Source: Flavobacterium aquidurense (GTDB lineage Bacteria; Bacteroidota; Bacteroidia; Flavobacteriales; Flavobacteriaceae). From it: a stretch of DNA of 64,000 bases. The first letter of the stretch is position 1. Each line of letters opens with the position of its first letter. The stretch lies in assembly GCA_900107365.1 (NCBI GenBank), contig FNPS01000006.1, forward strand, positions 296,808 to 360,807. The letters are read 5' to 3'. A model generated the notes under the pieces. The model was not told the DNA's origin and did no database searches. It worked only from the letters and a program-made list of their open reading frames with translations. A program made the translations under genes and the position numbers. Shown here piece by piece: positions 1 to 9,741 of this stretch.

Positions 1-53
1 AATTACAAGATCAGTTTTTTTGGTTTTTTCAGGTAATTTTAAAATCGTATTTT

Positions 54-764
54 TTAAAAATTCAGCTTTGTGAAACTCCAGTTCAAAGTATTATAAAGCA
101 CCAATTCATTTTTTAGAGTTGGTAGTTCTAAAATTAATTTGAGTGTTTCGTGTGCCATCATAGTGCCAATTATTCCAGGTAAAGTTCCTAAAACCCCATT
201 CAAATTGCAATTTGGAACCTCTTTAGGATCTGGCATTTCAGGGAATAAATCGCGCAGGTTTTTACTTCCGTTATGATTAAAAATAGCTACCTGACCTTCA
301 AATTTTAAAATACTTCCGTAGATCAAAGGTTTCTGAAATTGAACGCAAGTATCGTTTACCAAATAACGAGTTGCAAAATTATCAGACCCATCAACAATAA
401 CATCATATTGCTGAATAATAGTTGCGGCATTTTCTCTTGTCAATTTTGCATTAATAGCTTCAACCTCAATTAACGGATTCAGTTTGGAAACAACTTCTTT
501 TGCAACTATTACTTTTTCTTGTCCAATTTCATTTTCGGTATATAAGATCTGTCGGTGTAAGTTGTGAATTTCAATAGTATCAAAATCCATTATTCCAATC
601 AATCCAACTCCGGCCGTTGCAATATATTGTAAAATTGGACACCCTAAACCGCCGGCGCCAATTACTAACACTCTTGCTTTTTTGAGTTTTTCCTGACCTT
701 CATCGCCAATTTCAGGAAGAATGGTTTGTCGGTTGTAACGTAGAAATTCTTGTATGATACTCAT
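54..764 (-). CDS. thiF: ThiF/MoeB/HesA-family adenylyltransferase
   Basis: E1-like enzyme expected to adenylate the C-terminal Gly-Gly of ThiS so that it can carry sulfur for thiazole synthesis. The 236-residue protein has the nucleotide-binding GAGGLG at 36-41, NLHRQ at 68-72, a DNF segment near 128-130, and the family cysteine (C186) followed by GVLG and a PGIIG stretch. It is short: the paired CxxC zinc motifs of E. coli ThiF are not seen. It is the last gene of the thi operon visible here, after thiH; the 53 bases beyond its stop show no terminator. The family also includes MoeB, but the neighbours point to thiamine. The reaction is inferred from family and context. Confidence 0.88.
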   Translation of the reverse strand: MSIIQEFLRYNRQTILPEIGDEGQEKLKKARVLVIGAGGLGCPILQYIATAGVGLIGIMDFDTIEIHNLHRQILYTENEIGQEKVIVAKEVVSKLNPLIEVEAINAKLTRENAATIIQQYDVIVDGSDNFATRYLVNDTCVQFQKPLIYGSILKFEGQVAIFNHNGSKNLRDLFPEMPDPKEVPNCNLNGVLGTLPGIIGTMMAHETLKLILELPTLKNELVLYNTLNWSFTKLNF

Positions 765-771
765 TTTTTTA

Positions 772-866
772 GTCTTAAAGTTTGAAAGTTGTAAAGTCGA
801 AAGTCAAAAATAGAAAGTCAAAAGTTGGTGGACTTTATGACTTTCGACTTTAAGACTTTTGACTAA
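772..866. repeat. Imperfect inverted repeat between thiH and thiF
   Basis: The arms include AAAGTCGAAAGTC at 793-805 facing GACTTTCGACTTT at 839-851 (13 bp perfect), and GTCTTAAAG at 772-780 facing CTTTAAGAC at 848-856. The element fills the thiH-thiF spacer and supplies the thiH stop codon. It has no good T-tract, so it looks like a dispersed intergenic repeat rather than a terminator. Confidence 0.6.
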
Positions 867-1971
867 ATGTTCTGTCCCAGTCTTTCCAAACGGGTTCGTA
901 TCCCGATTTTTTTATGATTTGTGCTATCTCATTTGCGGATCTTTCGTCACTGATTTCAAATTGCTCCAACGATTGTGGATCAACCACATAACCACCCGGA
1001 TTGGTTTTGGATCCTGCGCTCATACTGGTTACACCAATCGGAATAATATTGTTTCTGAATTTTTCGTTTTCACGAGTTGAAATGGAAATTTCCAGGTCTT
1101 CATTCCATAGACGATAGGCGCAAATGAGTTGCGTCAGATCCTTATCATCCATAATAAAATTGGGTTCGATAATGCCTTCTGCCGGACGAAGCCTTGGAAA
1201 TGAAACGGAATATTTTGTTTGCCAATATTTTTTCTGCAAATAATGTAAATGCAGGGCGTTGAAAAAACTATCGGTTCGCCAATCTTCTAAACCTAGTAAA
1301 ACGCCTAATCCTATTTTGTGAATTCCGGCGGTTCCAATTCGGTCAGGAGTTTCCAGTCGATAATCAAAATTTGATTTTTTTCCTTTCGTATGATACTTTT
1401 TGTAAACTTCCTGATGATACGTTTCCTGATATACTAAAACGGAATAAACGCCGGCTTCATGCAAACTTTCATAATCTTCGGTAGAAAGTGGCTGAACTTC
1501 CACAGAAATAATCGAAAACTGTTCTCTTATCAAAGCAATGGCATTCAGAAAATAATTAATATTTACGGTGTAATTTGCTTCGCCGGTAACTAATAAAACA
1601 TGATCAAAACCAACATTTTTTAATGCTTCAACTTCGAGTGTAATCTCAGCATCAGTAAGTGTTTTTCGTTTGATTTTATTGTCTAAACTAAAACCACAAT
1701 ACGTACAAATGTTTTGGCATTCATTGCTTAAATATAATGGCGCGTACATTTGAATTGTTTTTCCGAAACGCTTCTTGGTTAATTCATGACATTGCTGTGC
1801 CATTTGCTCTAAATAATTTTGAGCAACTGGAGAAATCAAAGCTAAAAAATCATCGAGATTGCGTTTTGTTTTTGCTAACGCTCGTTCGACATCCTGAGAA
1901 GTTGTCTGGTATATTTTAGATTGAATGGAATCCCAATCGTAGTTTTCAAAAACGGATTTAAATGTTTTCAT
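850..1971 (-). CDS. thiH: ThiH, 2-iminoacetate synthase (radical SAM tyrosine lyase)
   Basis: Radical SAM enzyme that splits tyrosine into p-cresol and dehydroglycine, the glycine-derived unit used by ThiG. With the start at ATG 1971 the protein has 373 residues, normal for ThiH. The cluster motif CxxxCxxC is C85, C89, C92 (ECQNICTYCGF). An in-frame GTG at 1992 would add seven residues but lies inside the inverted repeat starting at 1987, so the ATG is preferred. The stop codon is provided by the repeat at 772-866. It belongs to the thi operon; no thiO glycine oxidase gene is present in the visible part, consistent with the tyrosine route. Confidence 0.95.
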   Translation of the reverse strand: MKTFKSVFENYDWDSIQSKIYQTTSQDVERALAKTKRNLDDFLALISPVAQNYLEQMAQQCHELTKKRFGKTIQMYAPLYLSNECQNICTYCGFSLDNKIKRKTLTDAEITLEVEALKNVGFDHVLLVTGEANYTVNINYFLNAIALIREQFSIISVEVQPLSTEDYESLHEAGVYSVLVYQETYHQEVYKKYHTKGKKSNFDYRLETPDRIGTAGIHKIGLGVLLGLEDWRTDSFFNALHLHYLQKKYWQTKYSVSFPRLRPAEGIIEPNFIMDDKDLTQLICAYRLWNEDLEISISTRENEKFRNNIIPIGVTSMSAGSKTNPGGYVVDPQSLEQFEISDERSANEIAQIIKKSGYEPVWKDWDRTFSQKS

Positions 1972-1986
1972 GGATTGTGTGTTTTT

Positions 1987-2017
1987 TTTCACGCAGATTT
2001 TGCAGATTTAAGCAGAT
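1987..2017. repeat. Left 31-bp inverted repeat of the GxxExxY cassette
   Basis: The 31 bases match the reverse complement of 2529-2559 at 30 positions. The core reads CACGCAGATTTTGCAGATT and then AAGCAGAT. It begins 16 bases from the thiH start codon and marks one edge of a 573-bp segment filling the thiG-thiH gap. Confidence 0.85.
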
Positions 2018-2042
2018 CAAAGTTGATTTTAATTTGCTATAC

Positions 2043-2420
2043 TCATACCTTATTTGCAATTCGTTTTATATCATCTAATATGTTTAGAGTATTGAAATTA
2101 ACAAGTAGACCCAATTTCTTATTTGAGAGCCTTAAATATGTCGAAAGTTGTTTATAATGTATTGGAGCTAAATCTTCAACAGATTTTAATTCGATTATTA
2201 CTTTGTCTTCAACTAAAAGATCAATTCTAAAAGCTGGATCTAATATTATTTCTCCGTAAGGAATTATAATTTCAACTTGTTTCTGAACTTGTAAATCTGT
2301 TTTTGTTAATTCATAAAACAAGGCGCTTTCATATACTGATTCAAATAATCCAGGTCCTAAATTATTATAAACTTTAAAAATTGCTCCTCTAACTATATAC
2401 TATATTTCATTTTCAGTCAT
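2043..2420 (-). pseudogene. GxxExxY-family PD-(D/E)XK nuclease-like gene with in-frame TAG
   Basis: The frame starting at ATG 2420 encodes 125 residues typical of GxxExxY proteins, assigned to the PD-(D/E)XK nuclease superfamily. The name-giving motif is visible as GLFESVY, and a nuclease-like signature as RIDLL followed by IIELKS. Codon 7 (2400-2402) is TAG, so the reading frame is broken right after MTENEI. The longest ATG-initiated remainder starts at 2321 (92 residues) and lacks the GxxExxY motif but keeps the nuclease-like residues. It is read in the same direction as the thi genes and enclosed by inverted repeats at 1987-2017 and 2529-2559. Biological role of the family is unknown. A sequencing error at codon 7 would make it intact. 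Confidence 0.75.
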
Positions 2421-2528
2421 TATTCTTTAATTTAAATTTTAGTCAAAATTAAAGAATTTTCCTTCTTTTTTTTAATTGATTTTTCCTATCCAATTTTTAT
2501 ACTGTTCAACATATAAAAATCGTTTTTA

Positions 2529-2559
2529 ATCTGCTTAAATCTGCAGAATCTGCGTGAAA
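2529..2559. repeat. Right 31-bp inverted repeat of the GxxExxY cassette
   Basis: Reverse complement of 1987-2017 with one mismatch. It ends five bases before the thiG stop codon (2565-2567). No target-site duplication is obvious outside the two repeats. Confidence 0.85.
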
Positions 2560-2564
2560 TATCC

Positions 2565-3341
2565 TTACTCAAATAAAAATGAAGTCAAAGGACTAGAAGC
2601 AACAGCATAATTTTGTTGATTAGCAATTTTAGCTTCAAAAGCTTTTCGTCCTGCAATAACAGCTTCTTTGAAAGCTTCAGCCATTAATTTTGGGTTTCCG
2701 GCTACCGCAATTGCAGTATTCACCAAAACTGCATCAGCACCAATTTCCATTGCTTTTGCAGCGTCAGATGGAGAACCGATTCCGGCGTCTATAATTACCG
2801 GAACATTACTTTGTTCGATAATAATTTCAAGGAAATCAATTGTCTTTAAGCCTTTGTTACTTCCAATTGGAGAGCCTAACGGCATCACCGCAGTTGTTCC
2901 TGCATTTTCTAAATGTTTGCACAAAACGGGATCTGCATGAATGTAAGGCAATACAAAAAATCCCAGTTTTGCTAATTCCTCCGTTGCTTTTAAAGTTTCA
3001 ATAGGATCGGGCATCAAATACTTTGGATCCGGATGAATTTCAAGTTTTATCCAATTGGTTTCGAGAGCTTCTCTCGCTAATTGTGCGGCGAAAACAGCTT
3101 CTTTGGCATTTCTCGCTCCTGAAGTATTGGGTAATAAATTGATTTTTGGATGTTTTAAATGGTATAAAATGGCATCTGTATCCGTTTCGAGATCAATACG
3201 TTTTAGGGCCACTGTCACCAATTCACTTTCTGATGCCAGGATCGCTTCTTCCATTTGGATATTAGAACCAAATTTTCCTGTTCCCAAAAACAAGCGGGAT
3301 TGAAAGCTTTTATCTCCGATATTAAACACTGACGTTTGCAT
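2565..3341 (-). CDS. thiG: ThiG, thiazole synthase
   Basis: Builds the thiazole phosphate ring from deoxyxylulose phosphate, dehydroglycine and ThiS thiocarboxylate. The 258-residue TIM-barrel protein is of normal length and shows LGTGKF near the N-terminus, PNTSGA at 71-76, the expected Schiff-base lysine K99 in NWIKLEI, and the phosphate-binding glycine-rich segments [23 protein letters not shown] and [12 protein letters not shown]. It overlaps the end of thiE by 20 bases, suggesting translational coupling. Its downstream partner thiH is separated by the IR-flanked GxxExxY cassette rather than by a normal short spacer. Confidence 0.96.
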   Translation of the reverse strand: MQTSVFNIGDKSFQSRLFLGTGKFGSNIQMEEAILASESELVTVALKRIDLETDTDAILYHLKHPKINLLPNTSGARNAKEAVFAAQLAREALETNWIKLEIHPDPKYLMPDPIETLKATEELAKLGFFVLPYIHADPVLCKHLENAGTTAVMPLGSPIGSNKGLKTIDFLEIIIEQSNVPVIIDAGIGSPSDAAKAMEIGADAVLVNTAIAVAGNPKLMAEAFKEAVIAGRKAFEAKIANQQNYAVASSPLTSFLFE

Positions 3342-3960
3342 ATAATTTTTCGTTGAGTTGTTGAATTAATTTTTCTTTTTGATCACTTTTAGTAATCATT
3401 CCGGAAACGGCAATTCCATGAATTCCGGTCTCCATTAAAGGGCTTATATCATTAATTGTGATTCCGCCAATAGCGTAAACAGGAGTTTGTATATTACTAT
3501 TTTTCATTTTTTGAAGAATATTAAAATAGCCTGATAAACCTAAAATGGGACTTAATTTTTCTTTAGTAGCGGTAAAACGAAAAGGTCCTAATCCGATATA
3601 ATCACAGCCATTTTTTACGTGATTTTCAATGTCTTCAAAGGTGTTGGCTGTTCCTCCAATGATTTTGGTGTTTCCGAGAATTGCTCTTGCTTCTGCAATA
3701 TTCATATCGGTTAAACCCAAATGTACACCGTCGGCAGCGATTTGTTGTGCCAGATACAAATTGTCATTTACAATGAAATTGGCAAGATATTCTTCGCATA
3801 AAAACTTTACCGCTTCCGCTAAAGTAAAAGTATCTTTGGCTGTTTGATTTTTGAAACGCAGTTGTATCCAATCACATCCTGAGTCTAAGGCGTGATGAAT
3901 ATTATACAATTGTTCTTCGATTGTTTTTCCTTGCGAAATGTATTGTAGTTTATTGTACAT
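3322..3960 (-). CDS. thiE: ThiE, thiamine phosphate synthase
   Basis: Joins HMP pyrophosphate and thiazole phosphate to give thiamine phosphate. The 212-residue protein carries the family landmarks QLRFK, IVNDN (the INDR-like position), [22 protein letters not shown] and GIAVSGMI in the order expected for this TIM barrel. It overlaps thiD by 11 bases upstream and thiG by 20 downstream. Because it keeps the canonical pyrophosphate-binding segments, it is the more probable active ThiE of the two ThiE/TenI-family proteins in this operon. Confidence 0.94.
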   Translation of the reverse strand: MYNKLQYISQGKTIEEQLYNIHHALDSGCDWIQLRFKNQTAKDTFTLAEAVKFLCEEYLANFIVNDNLYLAQQIAADGVHLGLTDMNIAEARAILGNTKIIGGTANTFEDIENHVKNGCDYIGLGPFRFTATKEKLSPILGLSGYFNILQKMKNSNIQTPVYAIGGITINDISPLMETGIHGIAVSGMITKSDQKEKLIQQLNEKLYANVSV

Positions 3961-4705
3961 AGTGATATCCGATTAAAGTTGATGTTGAACTCAGGTATTT
4001 TTCTATGTAGGTTTTAGCATTTTTACAAGCTTCTTCCAAAGTTTGGTCTAATGCCAGATTTGCGGCTATTGCTGCTGACAAAACACAGCCGGAACCATGT
4101 TTTTCAAAACATTTTTTCTGTGATGGGGCTAATTCTATAACTTCATTTTTTAGGAATAGACGGTCCGTACCAATTTCCGATTCGTTATGTCCTCCTTTTA
4201 GTAAAATGTTCGTTGGAATTTCATTGTGCAGCCAGAGTTCATTTGGAATAAATCCGGGAAATAGAATTTCAATTTCGTTGTAATTGGGTGTAATCAAATC
4301 AATTTTTGAAAGGATTTTATTAAGATCGAGATCTTCTTCGACTTTCAAAAATTCGAATTTTGTTGTCGACTTTAAAACCGGATCCCAGACAATTTTTGTA
4401 GTTGGAGACAGCAGTTTTATAGTCGAAAGAATTCGGTTTAAATAATGGAAACTTGGTACAATCCCAATTTTTACTGTTTGGATTTTATAACTTAAAAACA
4501 GGGTTTCAATCGAACGAATTACAAAACTCAGATTGATCCATTGAATTTTACAAAATACATTTTCTGTCTGAATTGTATTTGCCGTTACAACAGCAAAACC
4601 GGTCACCTGATGTTGTTCGAATGTTTTAACATCTGCCAAAACACCCGCGCCACCACAAGGATCAAATCCTGCTATGCTAAGAACGAATGGGCGAGTTGCT
4701 GACAT
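3950..4705 (-). CDS. thiD: ThiD, hydroxymethylpyrimidine (phosphate) kinase
   Basis: Phosphorylates HMP and HMP phosphate to HMP pyrophosphate, the pyrimidine substrate of ThiE. The 251-residue ribokinase-fold protein shows SIAGFDPCGGAG at the N-terminus, WDPV in the centre, LLKGGH, and the anion-hole motif HGSGCVLSAAIAA with its family cysteine. It overlaps the ThiE/TenI-like gene by 34 bases and thiE by 11, so the three are tightly coupled. Length is slightly below the usual 260-270 residues but all core motifs are present. Confidence 0.92.
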   Translation of the reverse strand: MSATRPFVLSIAGFDPCGGAGVLADVKTFEQHQVTGFAVVTANTIQTENVFCKIQWINLSFVIRSIETLFLSYKIQTVKIGIVPSFHYLNRILSTIKLLSPTTKIVWDPVLKSTTKFEFLKVEEDLDLNKILSKIDLITPNYNEIEILFPGFIPNELWLHNEIPTNILLKGGHNESEIGTDRLFLKNEVIELAPSQKKCFEKHGSGCVLSAAIAANLALDQTLEEACKNAKTYIEKYLSSTSTLIGYHYVQ

Positions 4706-5271
4706 AATTTAAATTGTTTTACAGGGTTTTTACTACTCCAGATGCTTCCTAAAAGTGCGACATCATCAAAACCGTTTTTAAGTGTTTTTTTGATATTTTC
4801 AAAATCAATTCCGCCTAAAGCGATAACTTTTGTATTTGTGTTTTTTCTTAATGCTAAAGCCTTAAAAAGATCTTTTTCAGGATAATATTCTTCTTTAGAA
4901 ATGCTTTTAAAAACTGGACTTAAGAATGCGTATTCAAAATCTTTTCCCAGAGAATTAAAATCTTCTATAGAATGAGTTGACGTTGAATACCTACAGGGTT
5001 TTGAAAACCTTGCAGGAAAGTCATGAGAATCTTTTCTGTCTTTTTCAGAAAAATGAAGTCGGTTGATTCCAAAATATTCTGCCAATTGATGATGACTGTG
5101 CAACACCAAATTAGATCTGAATTTTACGTTTATCTGATTAATAAATTTCATCATTTCAACTTCAGAAAAATCGGATTTCCGAATATGAAGCAAAGACAAT
5201 CCTTCCTCAAATAAAGAATCAATAATGCTGATTTCATCAGAAATTGCAAAAGGATTTGTAATGACAATCAT
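4672..5271 (-). CDS. ThiE/TenI-like protein with in-frame palindrome
   Basis: A second TIM-barrel protein of the ThiE/TenI family (199 residues). ThiE phosphate-binding segments are altered: the INDR-like site reads LHSHHQL, and the GP-F-T-TK segment reads LSPVFKSISK, while ALGGI and DDVALLGSIW remain. This fits a TenI-type role (thiazole tautomerase in Bacillus subtilis) better than a synthase, but the function is inferred. A 27-bp palindrome (4990-5016) sits exactly in frame and encodes residues 86-94 (PARFSKPCR), in a surface-loop-like stretch before STSTHSIEDF. It lies between thiC and thiD in the operon. Confidence 0.8.
   Translation of the reverse strand: MIVITNPFAISDEISIIDSLFEEGLSLLHIRKSDFSEVEMMKFINQINVKFRSNLVLHSHHQLAEYFGINRLHFSEKDRKDSHDFPARFSKPCRYSTSTHSIEDFNSLGKDFEYAFLSPVFKSISKEEYYPEKDLFKALALRKNTNTKVIALGGIDFENIKKTLKNGFDDVALLGSIWSSKNPVKQFKLCQQLAHSFLA
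4990..5016. repeat. 27-bp palindromic repeat inside a coding sequence
   Basis: Arms CCTACAGGGTTTT and AAAACCTTGCAGG with a single central base pair 11 of 13 positions; the other two can form G-U pairs in RNA. The length is nine codons, in register with the host gene. It resembles the dispersed palindromes seen between genes elsewhere in the window, but here lies within a gene. Confidence 0.7.
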
Positions 5272-5311
5272 ATCTTTTCTCTTTACTCTTGATTCTTGAC
5301 TCTATTTTCTA

Positions 5312-7291
<1,980 letters not shown>

Positions 7292-7498
7292 CTATCCTCC
7301 CTGTGTAGCAGAAATAATGAGAATTTCGTCAGTTTCTTGTACGAGATGTTCGTTCCAATTGATCCTTGGAACAACAGAGTTGTTAATGGCAACGGCAATT
7401 CCGTTTTGTTTGTTTGGAATTTCGAGATCGAGCAATGATTGAACACTTAGCGATTCAGCATTGAACTTTTTGATTTGTTGGTTGATTTTTAGTTCCAT
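7292..7498 (-). CDS. thiS: ThiS sulfur carrier
   Basis: Ubiquitin-fold protein of 68 residues ending in the diagnostic Gly-Gly, which ThiF adenylates and which then carries sulfur as thiocarboxylate to ThiG. The [10 protein letters not shown] segment and the ending ISATQGG match the family. It is the first gene after the TPP riboswitch. AAGAAGGA lies directly against the ATG. A second same-strand frame covering 7189-7446 is only a shadow. Confidence 0.92.
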   Translation of the reverse strand: MELKINQQIKKFNAESLSVQSLLDLEIPNKQNGIAVAINNSVVPRINWNEHLVQETDEILIISATQGG

Positions 7499-7539
7499 TC
7501 CTTCTTGAATTAGTATAGTTATACTTTAGGAATGGCTAC

Positions 7540-7559
7540 AAAAACGCATAAAAATGCGC
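7540..7559 (-). terminator. Possible riboswitch expression platform (terminator)
   Basis: On the minus strand CGCAT, a TTTT loop and ATGCG are followed by TTTTTG, between the TPP aptamer and thiS. The stem is only five pairs, so it may be a weak attenuator; a further AGTATA/TATACT hairpin lies closer to thiS. Confidence 0.4.
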
Positions 7560-7572
7560 AGAAGTCATCTTA

Positions 7573-7652
7573 CTTTTCCCTACGCTAGTATGAACTAGAT
7601 CAGGTTCAGAGGGTAAAATCTCAGCCTGCTTTTATAGCAGACACCCCTAAAG
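7573..7652 (-). promoter_or_regulatory. TPP riboswitch (thi box)
   Basis: Minus-strand sequence contains the conserved thi-box blocks in order: GGGGTGTC, a variable GCAGG hairpin, CTGAGA, ACCCTCTGAACCTGATC, and GCGTAGGGA. Position directly upstream of thiS and the thi operon matches known TPP aptamers, which lower expression when thiamine pyrophosphate is bound. Confidence 0.96.
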
Positions 7653-7659
7653 TGTGAAG

Positions 7660-7667
7660 CAAATATA
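7660..7667 (-). promoter_or_regulatory. Promoter -7 box of the thi operon
   Basis: TATATTTG on the minus strand fits the Bacteroidetes TAnnTTTG element and would start transcription just ahead of the TPP aptamer. A clear -33 TTG was not found at the usual distance. Confidence 0.55.
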
Positions 7668-7686
7668 ATATTTTTTTTAAAGTTTT

Positions 7687-7756
7687 CAGTCTCAGTTTTC
7701 AGTTTTCAGTCTTTGACTTAAAAAAATAAGCTCTAAAAAACTGAAAACTGAGACTG
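7687..7756. repeat. 16-bp perfect inverted repeat downstream of tag
   Basis: CAGTCTCAGTTTTCAG at 7687-7702 is the exact reverse complement of 7741-7756. It fills the gap between the thi operon promoter and the tag stop codon. The arms belong to a low-complexity CAGTTTT family; no long T-tract follows, so function is unclear. Confidence 0.6.
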
Positions 7757-7765
7757 TGACTGAGA

Positions 7766-8338
7766 CTATTTTCTCTTTCGGGTAAAGCAATCTTCGGCGT
7801 GATCATTAACCATTCCGGTGGCTTGCATGTGTGCGTAGATTACGGTTGAACCGACAAATTTAAAACCTCTTTTTTTTAAATCTTTGCTGATTTCGTCAGA
7901 AAGTGGAGTAGTGGCGGGAGCATCTTTTGATGTTTTGACGTTATTTATGATTGGTTTTCCGTTGGTATATTTCCAAATAAAATCAGAGAAACTACCAAAT
8001 TCTTCCTGCACTTTCATAAAAGCCTGAGCATTAGAAACCGCTGCTTTTATTTTTAGTTTATTGCGAATGATTCCGGTATTTTGCATTAATTCTTCGATTT
8101 TATCTTCAGAATAAAAGGCTATTTTTTTATAATCAAAATGGTCAAATGCATTTCTGAAATTCTCCCTTTTGTTTAAAATGGTAATCCAGCTTAAACCGGC
8201 CTGAAAAGTTTCTAAAATTAAAAATTCGAATAAGGTGGGATCGTCATAAACTGGAACGCCCCATTCTTCGTCATGATATTTTTTATATAAATCGCTGGAA
8301 GTACACCAGCCACATCGAATTAAAACTTCGTTTTCCAT
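7766..8338 (-). CDS. tag: DNA-3-methyladenine glycosylase I
   Basis: Base-excision repair enzyme removing 3-methyladenine from alkylated DNA. The 190-residue protein starts with the family CGW motif and has YHDEEWGVPVYDD, ETFQAGLSW and the C-terminal NDHAEDC. The zinc ligands of E. coli Tag (C4, H17, H175, C179) correspond to C9, H22, H180 and C184, all shifted by five. The ATG overlaps the stop of the upstream lipoprotein gene in the pattern TAATG, implying translational coupling. Length is normal. Confidence 0.95.
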   Translation of the reverse strand: MENEVLIRCGWCTSSDLYKKYHDEEWGVPVYDDPTLFEFLILETFQAGLSWITILNKRENFRNAFDHFDYKKIAFYSEDKIEELMQNTGIIRNKLKIKAAVSNAQAFMKVQEEFGSFSDFIWKYTNGKPIINNVKTSKDAPATTPLSDEISKDLKKRGFKFVGSTVIYAHMQATGMVNDHAEDCFTRKRK

Positions 8339-9009
8339 TATTTACCAATTTGCCAATGATATCCTTTTACGCTTGGTATATAGGCGGAATGACCAATTAT
8401 TATTAAATCATTATAAACTTTTCTGTTGTATTTAATCCCGATTGCTTTGCCTGACATGAACATTTTATCAGCCTGAAATCTAACTTTCATTTTACCGTCT
8501 TCAAGTTCGGCATCCGATACTTTTTCTACAAGCCAGGTTGAACGCCATTTTACATTTAACTCATCGTGTGCTGTTCTGGTAACACTTTTAACAAGTTTAA
8601 CGGCTTCTTCAGGAATTTTAAAATTTTGAGTTAAATCTTTCTGACTCATGGTCTGGCCAATTTTAGTCCCTGAAAAAATTTTGCGCAGATTAACAAAATT
8701 CAGTAAGTCGTTTTCTTCCTTTTTTATTGGAATCGGAGCTTTTTCTGTTGTGCTTATTTTTGCAACTGGAATTTCGGGTGTTAAAATAGGTTTTGTAACA
8801 GTAAAAGCCTCTTTTTTCTTAAGAGGAGAATTATTACGGCTGTCTATTGCAACTACTATTTTAGAAGGAATTGGATCGAGTTGTTTTTGAGGTGCAGGTT
8901 TTAAAGAACTAACAGGGTATACTTTATTGTTAGGTTGCTTTTTGTCATCGCTACCACAGCTTAACAGGAAGCTTAGTGAAAATAGTACTATTATATTAGT
9001 TTTTTTCAT
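8338..9009 (-). CDS. Hypothetical lipoprotein
   Basis: 223 residues with a lipoprotein signal peptide: a hydrophobic stretch ends in LLSC with the lipid cysteine at C18, followed by GSDDKK. Residues 25-100 are Pro/Lys-rich and probably disordered. The C-terminal about 120 residues look folded, ending IPSVKGYHWQIGK. I do not recognise the fold. It sits 11 bases after the transporter gene at 9021-9683 and overlaps tag by one base, so the three are probably co-transcribed, although no shared function is obvious. Confidence 0.75.
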   Translation of the reverse strand: MKKTNIIVLFSLSFLLSCGSDDKKQPNNKVYPVSSLKPAPQKQLDPIPSKIVVAIDSRNNSPLKKKEAFTVTKPILTPEIPVAKISTTEKAPIPIKKEENDLLNFVNLRKIFSGTKIGQTMSQKDLTQNFKIPEEAVKLVKSVTRTAHDELNVKWRSTWLVEKVSDAELEDGKMKVRFQADKMFMSGKAIGIKYNRKVYNDLIIIGHSAYIPSVKGYHWQIGK

Positions 9010-9020
9010 AACAATAATTT

Positions 9021-9683
9021 TTAGTCCTTATGAGAAATGTCTCCTTCCAAATATTTTTTAATTAAATGATGTCCTGCGTAAATTAATGGTGTCAATAAAA
9101 TGGCTATAGATAATTTAAATGCATAGCCTATCAATGCTGATGAAATAAACGTATCAAAGTCAATTTTTCCGGGTAGCCAAAAAGCTATTCCAAGTACAAT
9201 AAACGAATCAAATAATTGCGAAATTACAGTTGATCCCGTAGTTCGTAACCATATTTTTCTTTCTCCTGTTCGTCTTTTAAAAAACCAAAATATCCAGACA
9301 TCAATTAACTGAGATGCCATAAAGGCAATTAAACTACCAACAATTATCCACATACTTTGTCCAAAAACAGCCTGAAATTGCTCATCATTTACCGGACTTA
9401 TTCCTTTTGCGGCCGGAATAACAATTGCCATAAATAAAATTAAAAAAGCATATGCAATTAAGCAAGCCGTTATAAAAGAGAGCTTTTTTACTCCTTTCTC
9501 TCCAAAATATTCATTTATTAAGTCGGTTGTCAGGAAAACCACTGGCCATGGTAAAATACCAATACTCATTACAAACGGCCCAACCTGAATTAATTTTCCT
9601 CCAATAAGTTCTGCGACAACTGCATTTGTGATAAAAATTCCCGCTAGAACTACAAAGACAATTTCTTTTTTGGTTTTGAACAT
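9021..9683 (-). CDS. Queuosine precursor transporter (YhhQ/DUF165 family)
   Basis: Integral membrane protein of 220 residues with about six hydrophobic segments. Family features include ELIGGKLI in the first segment, the LTTDLINEYFG motif after the second, and a SQLIDVWIFW segment. Members import queuine or preQ precursors for tRNA queuosine modification. It heads a probable operon with the lipoprotein and tag. The same window carries queG at 57784-58710, so the organism has at least two queuosine-related functions. Substrate is inferred from family. Confidence 0.85.
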   Translation of the reverse strand: MFKTKKEIVFVVLAGIFITNAVVAELIGGKLIQVGPFVMSIGILPWPVVFLTTDLINEYFGEKGVKKLSFITACLIAYAFLILFMAIVIPAAKGISPVNDEQFQAVFGQSMWIIVGSLIAFMASQLIDVWIFWFFKRRTGERKIWLRTTGSTVISQLFDSFIVLGIAFWLPGKIDFDTFISSALIGYAFKLSIAILLTPLIYAGHHLIKKYLEGDISHKD

Positions 9684-9741
9684 AAATACGTACTATAAAA
9701 TCTGATACTTCAAAGTTAACTATTTTATGCTGAAAATTGAT

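Noticed and set aside
1972..1992. GTG start for thiH at 1992
   Set aside because: It falls inside the inverted repeat of the cassette; ATG 1971 gives the expected length.
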